64,000 nt of DNA from Immersiella caudata (Eukaryota > Ascomycota > Sordariomycetes > Sordariales > Lasiosphaeriaceae): positions 2,232,001 to 2,296,000 of the forward strand of contig JAULSU010000002.1 in assembly GCA_030512335.1 (NCBI GenBank), read 5' to 3'. Numbering within the stretch: the first letter of the stretch is position 1; every line of letters begins with the position of its first letter. Positions 32,650-41,789 of this stretch are shown here, in pieces. The notes below the pieces were generated by a model, which was given only the letters and a program-made list of their open reading frames with translations, was not told the origin of the DNA and searched no databases. The translations under genes and the position numbers were made by a program.

Positions 32650-33919
32650 ATGACCGTCCCCCATCCTACCAACCCCTCCCAGCCCCCAACTCCCATAACC
32701 ATTATAACCGGCTTTCTCGGGTCCGGAAAAACGACAGTCATCCTCAATCTCCTCCCCCAGCTCCGCGCCCTCTCTCCCACCTATCGCCTCGCCCTCCTCA
32801 AAAACGAATTCGGCGACCTCGCCATCGATTCCCAACTCGCCAACTCGTCCGCTATCTCTTCCACCACCGAGCTTCTCAACGGGTGCATCTGTTGCAACCT
32901 CGTCGGCCAACTGTCCCCCGCCCTCTTGGAACTCCGGAATGGTGTCAAGCCCGATCGAATCATCATCGAGACGAGCGGGAGCGCGTTCCCGGCTACGCTG
33001 GCGATGGAGGTGAATAGGCTGGCGAGGGAGACGGGTGGGCAGTTTGTGCTGGATGGGGTGGTGAGTGTGATCGATGTGGAGAATTGGAAGGGGTATGAGG
33101 ATACGAGTTATACGGCGAAGTTGCAGGCGAGGTATACGGATTTGGTAGTGTTGAATAAGTGGGAGGGGTGTGGGGAGAGGAGAGTTGATGAGGTTCTAGA
33201 TCGGTTGGGAGATTTAGAAGGAGTAGATACGCCTGTTGTGAAGAGTGACAAGGGGAGTGTGGGGATGGAGGTGATATTTGGGGTGGATGGGGGGCTGGCG
33301 AGGGGCTTGGAGGAAGGGAAGGGGAAGTGTGAGGGGGGTTGTGAGGGGCACAGTCATGGGAAGGGGCATCAGAGTGAGGTAGAGGTGTTGAGTGTTGAGT
33401 TGAAGGGGGGCGGAAAGGTGGACGTGGAGAAGCTGGAGGGGTTGTTGAAAGGGGCGCCGAGGGAGGAAGTATATAGGAGTAAGTGGGACTTGGAGCGATT
33501 TTCTTCCCCTTTTGTCTCTTTTTCCGTTGTCTCGGGAGCCGAGAGAGAGTTTTGCTCCTGAGACAACGGAAAATTCCCCAAAAGGAGATAATGAGCTGAT
33601 ATTTGCCACAGTCAAGGCGGTGTTGACGGCGGGAGGCAGGGTGAGGAATTCTGATGAAGACGCGAGTGTCCCGGCGCCGACAGCAGAAGAGGGGAAGACG
33701 CAAAGATATATCCTGAATTGGGCATTTGGGAGGTGGACATTTACGGCAGTACCAGAGGAAGTTGAGGAGCATCAGTCCAGTGGAGGGACGTTGCTGCGCA
33801 TGACCATGATCCTGGCGAGGTATGAGAGTACCAAGTGGAAGAAGAAGCTGGAGAGCGGTGGCCTTTTGGAGGTGGACGGTGGTGAAACCGGAGAATTGGT
33901 AGTTACAAAGATCGCATAG
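32650..33919 (+). CDS. COG0523 (CobW/Zng1-type) metallochaperone GTPase
   Basis: G3E-family GTPase of the CobW_C group; the eukaryotic member Zng1 delivers zinc to methionine aminopeptidase. Exons are 32650..33478 and 33612..33919 (378 aa). Walker A is GFLGSGKTT near residue 20; the metal-binding CxCC motif is GCICCNL; the guanine-recognition motif is LNKWE. A histidine/cysteine-rich linker (KCEGGCEGHSHGKGHQ) precedes the CobW C-terminal domain, which resumes after the intron with YR-IKAV and contains ILNWAFGRWTFT. The single intron is a family B introner-like element, 133 nt. The metal specificity is inferred. The Ala/Val-rich GGG-type codon use in 33000-33470 differs from the C-ending bias of the first 300 bp. 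Confidence 0.92.
33479..33611 (+). mobile_element. Introner-like element, family B copy 2 (COG0523 gene intron)
   Basis: 133-nt intron, GTAAGT donor, GCCACAG acceptor, phase 1. The first 45 nt and last 40 nt match DAK intron 3 almost base for base. Hairpin arms are 33526-33539 and 33554-33567 (14 bp with one G-T wobble) around a 14-nt loop 33540-33553. An outer 10-nt pair is TCCCCTTTTG (33505-33514) with CAAAAGGAGA (33579-33588), 9 of 10 matched. Confidence 0.88.
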
Positions 33920-34100
33920 ACCTGTGGTGTGGGATGATGATTTAGACGAAGAGCGAAAACATATGGGTATTTTTAGGGGCGATTGATGATTTCGATAGAC
34001 TTTCGATTTGAGCATTGATAGGCCATGGAATGGTGTCTGTATATCTTGTTACGGGGAGCGCCCCCTTCTTTTTAAATTTCTGGGTTAAATATCTGCGCTC

Positions 34101-35510
34101 TTATATATAGCTCGAGGACTCATATGATTTGTAAATGTCATACAGCACATCAGCATCGTCGTCTTCACGCCGTGGTCGTTGTGGCCTCGTTGACAGCCCC
34201 GTGGTCTGCCAGCGCTCGTACTTCGGAACAACCTCCGGTCTCTGTGTCCTATCAACACCACTTGCCGACGCAGTTCTCTGTTGCCGCAAACCAACCTGCT
34301 CCCTTACCCTCTCCCGCTCGCTCTGCAATCTCGCCATCGGGGCCACCGCTGCCTTCGGCAACCGCGCCCTCCTAAACATCCTCTTATCCTCCGCTGCCTT
34401 CGCATTCTCACTCTTCGCTTCGCCATGCGTATCCATCATCTTCTTACACACCCTCTCGCTCAGCGGCGCGAGCGGCGGTGACCTCGGCGAGGTCGTTGGA
34501 CTCTTCTTGGACGTCGTCCAGGGAAATACCCTTTCGCAAGACTTCCCCTTTAGCTGCGACGGCTGAGGCCAAATCGTTCCTCTGTCTGCTTGGTGTCTCC
34601 TTGTGTGCGTCACCACCTCTATTGCGGATACCCAATCTCCGCACTTTGAACACCGTCTGGCACTTGATGATACCGGAGATAATGCTAGAGGTCTTTCCGC
34701 CGGGGCAGGAGGAGGAGGAGGAGCAGGAACCGGTAGTTCGGCAGGCGACGAATCCTCCGAAGGTAACCCCTGAGAACGACCATCGTAGTTACTCTCGGGG
34801 CTGGGAAGCAATGGGCTGTCTGATTGGTGACTTGGAAATCCCGTGGTGCGAATGCTCATGTCTGCGGGGGGGAGTGATCTTTCTTTGGAGGTGAAAATCA
34901 TATCTTCATCTGGTCGCGGTGGTCTAGGTGGTATCCAAGTTGGGAAGTCCGTGTAGTCTGGTGTGTCGTCCTCTGGGAAACCAAAGGTGTCGCGTTTGGG
35001 GTTTGGTCTTGCTGGTTCTGGTTCTGTAACTTGGCCAGGGGGCTCCGGCGTTGGTAGTCGCGGTGCTGTATTTCTCTCCAATTCTTTCTTCTTCTGATAC
35101 CTTTGATACCTTTCATTAATGTGCTCCTCATCCTCGTGGCTAAACTCGTATTTTGCTACTCGTTCGTTCTCCCTTCCTAACAGTCCTCGCCTCCCCCTTG
35201 ATTCCCTCAGCGGACTTGGCGGGTTCGTCGGATCTCTCGGGTCGACTTGGCTGTCCAAAATATATCCCCTTTCCTTGTCCGCCAACGTGTGCCATTTCCT
35301 AATTTCTGCGAGACATTCTTCTTCTGTCGGTGTAGGACGTCCAGGGGTAAGTCGATCAGGGGTGTGCACCGCTTCGAATCTGGACTGTGTTGGCTCTTCC
35401 TGTTGCTGTTGATCTTTCTTGATGATAGGGATAGGCGATATCGCACCGGCGATGCGCCTGATTTCCCGAAGTTTCTGGAAGAAGGATCTCCCTGGCTTTG
35501 ATTGCGACAT
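34101..35510 (-). CDS. Proline-rich protein with a C2H2-like zinc motif, unknown
   Basis: Single exon, 469 aa, beginning MSQSKPGRSFFQKLREIRRI. No named family recognised. It is largely disordered: charged N-terminal half with ERYQRYQKKKELERN, a Pro-rich centre (PAPPPPPAP), then one possible zinc finger CSKCGDWVSAIEVVTHTRRH (C-x2-C-x11-H-x3-H, about residue 295). The C-terminus is rich in Arg/Glu/Gln and ends YDIYKSYESSSYI. The single finger suggests nucleic-acid or protein binding, not a full transcription factor. The frame is long, starts with ATG and has normal composition, so it is likely real. Introns cannot be excluded. Confidence 0.65.
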   Translation of the reverse strand: MSQSKPGRSFFQKLREIRRIAGAISPIPIIKKDQQQQEEPTQSRFEAVHTPDRLTPGRPTPTEEECLAEIRKWHTLADKERGYILDSQVDPRDPTNPPSPLRESRGRRGLLGRENERVAKYEFSHEDEEHINERYQRYQKKKELERNTAPRLPTPEPPGQVTEPEPARPNPKRDTFGFPEDDTPDYTDFPTWIPPRPPRPDEDMIFTSKERSLPPADMSIRTTGFPSHQSDSPLLPSPESNYDGRSQGLPSEDSSPAELPVPAPPPPPAPAERPLALSPVSSSARRCSKCGDWVSAIEVVTHTRRHQADRGTIWPQPSQLKGKSCERVFPWTTSKKSPTTSPRSPPLAPLSERVCKKMMDTHGEAKSENAKAAEDKRMFRRARLPKAAVAPMARLQSERERVREQVGLRQQRTASASGVDRTQRPEVVPKYERWQTTGLSTRPQRPRREDDDADVLYDIYKSYESSSYI

Positions 35511-35865
35511 TGGTGGCCGTGACCTGATGGTGATGCGCGTGGAGATAAATTGGATTTATCATCTAGCAGAGTCGATGCGATTCGGAAGGGCCAAATACGA
35601 GCCCAAAAATGATAGGGAGACAGGCCATGTTCTTTACCAATGAGTGAAAACTCGCTATACAAACAGGTCATAACTCTCCATATCCAGCCAACAAAGAGTC
35701 CCGGGCCGGATGAAGGCTTCGAGTACGTGCAGGATGGCTGGCCCCCAAGCATATCAGTCTTTGTCTCCCACCCGCAGTGCCATGCCGAGATCTCGAAACA
35801 CCTGGAAATGCGACATGTCGTTCTAAAATGCATTCCTATAACCGCCCCCTCGGACCCAAAACAAA
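35511..35865. other. Intergenic region between tandem minus-strand genes
   Basis: 355 bp between the cotransporter stop and the start of the zinc-motif protein. Promoter and terminator expected; nothing else seen. Confidence 0.55.
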
Positions 35866-38800
35866 TCATAGGCTCACCGTCACCGTCATGTTGTTGCTAA
35901 GCACCAACAGCACGGGCGGAAGTTCATTGCACAGGACTTCGACATCCGACAGGTATGTCCAGCTAGCTTCTTCATCCTTATGTGTTCCTTCTGCCGGAAT
36001 GGGCAAAGTTGTGAACAAGACTGCCGTGTCAGCGCTGTTTTGTCGCATGAGTTCATTCAATATGAGATGTTGCGCTCGACTCGGGAGGTCATTGAACGAC
36101 AGAGGCAGCCCCTGAGATGAATAACTCGACCCACTCTCATCATCCCGCCGCTCGTCATCTGGGAAGCGATACGACGAAAGCAATTCTGGAATGTCGAGAA
36201 GGGCGTCGCCCCCGTTGGACTTCTTCGACACCGAGTTCTTTCTCGAAGCAATTTGGCTCCGACTCTGGCGGCTCGGCTCAGCAAATGAGACAGCCTTGTC
36301 ATTCCTGCCTTCCCGTGTTTCAAATCGCGCGATCGAAGATTGACGGGAAAAGGCTGGTCTTTCGGGACGGGACTCTGCCTCAGCAAACATGATTTTGGCC
36401 GTGTCATCTTCGCTTGTGATTGTAGTTTTCGGCACCAGCATGCCTATGGTAGGTATCCGTCAGTTATGTCCCTCAAAGGTGTTTTCTAGGTAAAGCAATG
36501 TTCTCAAGCGCGCTAACATCACGCCAAGACATCCAACAAAACCACGAATAACCACAATAGGAGTTAGATGGCGGCAAGGGAATACTGACTGGAGAACCTC
36601 ATTGCTGTTGAACCCTGCCGAGACAGTGTTGGGCGTTCCGGCATCGGGTCAGATCTACCACCGGTCTTTGTTGGGTCCCGGCCCCGCTCGCTGTCGTCTC
36701 GTCCAGAGGTCGTCCCGTAGGACTGCAAGGCATCAACGTATGTCATTTTGGATTTTCGGTCCTTGCGAGGGCTCTTTGGGTGTGTCAACACATCCCCATA
36801 ACTCCGACGGCGACGTAGGGCAGCCAGCAATGGGCGTCTAGCTGGCTCGATCGCGACGTCACCTTCGCTCGCAACGCTTTCTGTGTCATTGAAATCATCG
36901 TCGGATGAGCTGCTGCTGTCGCTGTCATCACCTGCGTCTGTTTCAGAGCTGTCAAACACAGCTACAGGCAGGTTTTGCGTGTGAATGCCCATGTTGACGC
37001 CCATCTTCACAATCTGCGAAACTGTCGGCTTTCTTGGAAACTCGTTGAGTTGTGCCCAGCTGGGCCGTCGTCTATCCGCCGCGCCCGCAGATGCCGAGTG
37101 CGGGTTGTATATTCCCGGACGCCCGGACGTTGACTCGATGACATGGGCGGCCGAGTTAAACTCCTGGGAAGCCGTCATGGAGCGCGAGCCTCGAAACGTC
37201 TTCAAGTCGTCCCACCAGTCCTCTTCCTTCAGACATTCGTCCACGAGGGTATCCGTTTCAGAGCTCTTGAAGTGGCCATGAATGATGGTCTCGTAAGTTG
37301 AGATACCGCCGGACGCTAACCAGAAGACGAGAACTTCGGCTCCTATTCGTAGCTTCTCCAGGAGTGCATTTACTCTGCCCCTTTCCTCCTCAACCTCGCT
37401 CTCGTATTCGACGAACACTATGACGCGCAAAGAGTACGTCTTCTTCCAGGTTGGGACTGTGTGCAGAATGTAGCCCAGTTGCAATATCAGCGTGTCTGGG
37501 TGAGATCTGTCAGCTCCACATGCTAATCGTAGCATTTTTCAGTTCGGCTCACATGTATCGAAATTGGTTGTTAGAACATTCTTTCCGTCAGCTGAGAGTT
37601 CTGCGGACATTTGAATGGGCCACAAGTCGATGTACTTCTTGGCGTTTCCCCCATCACGCCTCGGGGTCTCAAGGCTCTCAAACCCCTTTCCAACTGCGAC
37701 GTTTAGCCTGTATCTTAGAGCAAGGTCTTCGAGAATCTCCAGGTAGTTGGTCACCGTCATCATCCCTTCGGTCCTGATCACATCCGTAGGGAGGAAGCCT
37801 TCGAGCAAGCGAGCAGACGTGTCGCCCCTCCGCCTCCTCGGTGTCGTTTTCTCCGCGTTCACATGGTGAGTTTTGGTCGGGGATGTTGGCGGTTCTGGGA
37901 TTGATTTGGCTGGGCGGGAACGCCGATACTCCTCCATGTTATAAAACCCCAGCACGGCGATATTCGGTCTCATTCCGCCAAGCCCAGCCGATAGGATGAG
38001 GTTCCGCACACCCCAGACGAGAGAGGGTGACATGCTGAGCTGGACAAACGCCTTTATCCTTGAGTACTCTGAAATGTACTTTGTCCACGCTGCCTGTTGA
38101 AGTTTCGCTTCCGTGACACCAACGGTGAAATCATCAGTGACGATGACATGGCCAAGGATGTAAAGTGCACCCTTCTTCATCGAGTTGCAGAACTGAATTA
38201 GCCGGGTTTGCTTTCTTGGGTTGTTGATTAGGAGGATAATTTGAGGTCGCCAGAATTTGATATGCTCTGGTTTCAGTCTTAGTAAGTATTTCCGTACTTG
38301 GTGGTAGATGAGGTTCTGGGAGACATCGCCCCAGTGCTTTGGAGGGCTGAAGTAGTGGATCATCAAGAATAGGAACACTAGTAGACAGACGGCAGTTGTG
38401 GCGTATGTCTCTGATGGTCGATTTCAGCTACCAACTTCCATTCTAGAACAGCATTTGCATGCCTCGGGAGGTGGAGGAGGAGTCACTTCCTCAAAACTCC
38501 AGAGACAATGGGGTAAAATGGCCCACATACCGTCGATGAAGAACATTGCTGCGGCAGAGAGCACACTTCCAGCGAAAGCAGTTTGCCAACTAAAGAACTT
38601 GAAGCCGGGCCGGAAGTTCGGGGCGGACCCAATCTTCAAGAGGAAGCAGGCGAGGTTCATGACGAAGAATGTCATCTGTACAATTAGCGTTCCTGCCCAT
38701 TTCTAGAGATAAGCGTGGAGTGTGCCTTACCTGATAGCCCATCGAGATGAGTGTTGCGATTTGGTTAAGGTTGGCAAGCATAGCAAACTGAGCAACGATG

Positions 38801-40027
38801 TACGTGAACAAGATAGCCAACATAGGTTCGTCAGACCTCTTCGTGCCCATGCCGAAAACCGAGAGGCCTGGGAATAGCTTGTCCCTGGCCAGAGCCTGGA
38901 GGAGCTTGGCCGCACCAATAAGACCCATCAAAGCCGAGAAGAATGTTGTGGCTACTTCACCAGCGAAGATGATGGGTGGCCAAATGCTCGTTTCCTGTAT
39001 CACGTTTCCATTGTGGACGAACGACGAGTGTGTTGAGCTTGAAGCCAATGATAAGATTACGGCAGTGTATGCGATGAAAGTCGTCAACATCGCCCATAGC
39101 GTGCCGACCGGGATGTCTTTGGATGGATTCCGCAAATCTCCAGACATGGACGCGCCGGCGAAGATGCCCGACGTCGCGGGAAATAGAATGCCGAAGAGAT
39201 CGCGGAAGGTGCTGAACCCGGAAAACTCATTGCCAGAGGAATGAGGCAATAAGTTAGATCTCAACGTCGACAAGCTGAAACCCGTGAAAGTGATACCCTT
39301 GACAGGGTCACTGAACGCTGGAAGTACAAGGGACGAGAGTGGAATGCTGACGATGGAGATCGTCAAGATGACGAGTAGAGCATTGCCCGCCCTCGCGAAC
39401 GTCGAACTGCCAGCAAGGCATAGCAATGCGCAAAAGACCAGCGCACTCGTCTCGAGCAGGTACTGCCACCAGTAGCCATGGGGAATTGCCTGGCCTAAGT
39501 TGAGCTTGAGACAATCGATGAGACCGACGACATTGAGTGCCGTGTTGAGAACTTGGGCGAGGTAGAACAGCAGGCCAATGGAACCCCCGAATTCGGGACC
39601 GAGAGATCGACTGGATTTGAAGGGTGTAAATAGCGGATTCATTCTACTGACATGGGTGAAGAAAGATCTACTACCTGATGAGAAAATAAGCCCCCCCTGA
39701 TTTGACCAGACCGTTTGAAGCAATAGCTGAAAGTGACAAAGTAGTCACAAAGTCAACCGTATATGCGATAATCATAAGCCCTGTACATCTGTAAGTGTAC
39801 TGTTCACAAAAGCAACTTCTGATCTCTGTGAGAAATGAGCAAGAACGGGAAAATCATAACAAGAAGAATAAAAAACAAGGCTAACCGAGAAACCCCAACA
39901 GCCCAACTTGTCCAAGGATCAGCCCGAACCTCAAGAACATCAAGATGCTGACGATGTTCAAGCATACTGGAATGTACACGCCAGATACCACCCCCAACTT
40001 GTGTCGTTTCAACGGTTCGTGATCCAT
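35866..40027 (-). CDS. VHC1: Vacuolar cation-chloride cotransporter (Vhc1 type)
   Basis: SLC12-family K-Cl cotransporter of the vacuolar membrane. Seven exons: 40027..39886, 39780..39675, 39610..38731, 38675..38531, 38410..37553, 37495..36590, 36443..35866 (1204 aa). It opens with KLGVVSGVYIPVCLNIVSIL (membrane segment 1), then SLGPEFGGSIGLLFYLAQVLN, DLFGILFPATSGIFAGASMSGDL and the remaining membrane segments up to AVCLLVFLFLMIHYF. The long cytosolic C-terminal domain starts PPKHWGDVSQNLIYHQVRKYLLRL and ends NELPPVLLVLSNNMTVTVSL, the usual family end. All junctions keep frame. The 5' end is uncertain: the frame stays open upstream of the ATG at 40027 to a candidate acceptor at 40101, with family-like residues (LGFLDGSFVSPF), so an unplaced first exon is likely. 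Introns 4 (120 nt) and 6 (146 nt) are introner-like elements of families C and A. Confidence 0.9.
36444..36589 (-). mobile_element. Introner-like element, family A copy 3 (cotransporter intron 6)
   Basis: 146-nt intron on the minus strand, GTCAGT donor, CTGACGG branch point, CATAG acceptor, phase 1. It carries TGTTGGATGT (36529-36538, reverse strand), GCCGCCAT, CTCCTA.TGTGG and AGCGCGC in the same order and spacing as DAK intron 4. Confidence 0.82.
38411..38530 (-). mobile_element. Introner-like element, family C copy 1 (cotransporter intron 4)
   Basis: 120-nt intron, GTATGT donor, ATCAG acceptor, phase 1. Its last 73 nt align without gaps to the last 73 nt of the serine dehydratase intron, with 63 identities by hand count. 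A short stem GGAGT/ACTCC lies in its 5' half. Confidence 0.85.
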
Positions 40028-41789
40028 TGTGTCGCCGAGACGAAGCACCGGCCTCGAGCAAAATGGCGACACAAACGAACCATCGAGGAAGCCCAGGCGG
40101 CTGTCCCGAGTTCAAGAGGAAGCCTTTCAGGAAGATCAATGGAACGGCCGATCAGTGCTCAACATGCCACTAAAGTGCATGCAGTGCCGTCGAACCTCGG
40201 AGCTCATGCACTCCGCCAACTGCTGTGCGGTTGCCCCTCCACTGTGCAGATCCCGGTGGCGATTCTCCACTGTGGGGAACTAGGATCAAGGCAGGAAGCT
40301 CGATAGACTGAGGGGGGGAGGTGTTTGCGAGCGCGGAGGAAGAAATCAGGGAACCCAAGAAAAAAAAAAAAAGAAAAAAAAGCGCGAGTAAAGGCTAGCG
40401 CTGAGTACAAGAACTGACAGAGCTAGAACGATACAGTTGGAAAATAACGTCCCAGAACGAAACCGACGTCATTTGGCAGGCACTGACCAACGTGCGAAAA
40501 CTTTGAAACATTGGGTGACTGCTCCGATTCAGGAACGGTTGTCTCGGGCGCCATCGCTAACAGATTTAGTGTGTCAACATGGCTGAAGTTGATAGCCAAG
40601 CCTGAAGGCTGTTTACTGGTACCAAGCGCCACCTGACCCGCACCTCCCACACAGCGCTGGTTGAGTTCTGCGCTTGGGTTGCACAGGCACTCGTTGGCGC
40701 AGCAAGACCTCCAGGTCTGTCTTCCTAGCAGGAGAAGATTGATTTGTGACGAAGGTAAGCTATGTTGAAAGTCAGGAAGGCCGTACCTATTGAATTAATG
40801 TCCAACTGGTTTGCACAGTAGTACGGCCTTGAGCGCTTGAGAGTACATCGATCTACGGAGCCGTGCCTGGTTGAACAGAGATCCATAGATCTTGACAACT
40901 CATATGGATCCCACGCTGACATTCCCGGGCTTTAGTAACTATTGGCGGGAGGTACCTGGGTCTCCTTCTACCAAATCGATCTTTACACAGGCGCTTGCAG
41001 CAAGTGCCTACCTATGTCTCTAATCACAGAGTATTCCATTCCAATTTGTTCGTGATCGCGCTCACCTGTCCCTGTGGGGCCTTCCGCCTGGGCAGCGGGG
41101 CTTCTCGTGGAGATCCCCACCTGTCAACTGCCAAAGAAATGTTGCCTGCTGCAGCATATCTTGTGTTGTATCTTCGATAGCTCTATCTCGATTCGCTCTT
41201 CAAACAGGCACTTTTTGTATCGAACTCAGTGTGGTTGGCATTTGCGTTCCTGCATTGAGTCTCCGCGAGGCTCGTCTGAGCCGCCTAGTTGAGACGGGTG
41301 GGCGGGACCTGGTGGCTGGCGGCTGGATCCAAGGGTCTAGGTCCCGTCGCCTAATAAGCTGCCCGTGAGTGGGGGTTCACCAACCGGCAAGTCCCGCCAA
41401 CGCCTGTCAACGAGTCAGCAGGCCGTTTGTGGGCAGCTGCAGGCCCGCTGCTCTTATCAGCCACCACCAAGCGACTGTCACAAGCCCTCCCCGACCCGAT
41501 CAAGTGTCTGCCTCGCAGAAACAGCTTGTTGAAGCAATATATCTTCGGCGACACTCCTTTGCGTGAACAATCCATTCTTTTGGGCCTTTGGCGCTCGTTT
41601 CTGTCGCGCCCTAACTGCGGAACCGCTTTCCCCGATCGGCCGACTCCGACGCCATTCGGGCGTGAGAGCGAGCGACCTCCGACACAGCTCCCAAACAAAC
41701 CAACCGTCAACCCATTGGCGGCCTCCTTAGCTTGAAAGCACAGGAGATAGAACGGGATTGTGTCGCAAAGCTCGAAGTCAGTCCAAGAC
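40028..41789. other. Divergent intergenic region between two vacuolar transporter genes
   Basis: 1.76 kb. The first 100 bp probably still belong to the cotransporter's 5' coding or leader part. A 20-bp A/G run (mainly A12, then A8) lies at 40360-40381. No independent gene was supported; the minus-strand frame 41351..42121 is a shadow of the next gene. Confidence 0.5.
40360..40381. repeat. Poly-A/T tract
   Basis: An A12-G-A8 run on the plus strand, which is a poly-T tract in the promoter or leader of the cotransporter gene. Directly visible. Confidence 0.9.

Noticed and set aside
40170..40358. Frame that might encode the cotransporter N-terminus
   Set aside because: It starts at TTG and its only GT donor gives phase 1, whereas the candidate acceptor at 40101 needs phase 2.
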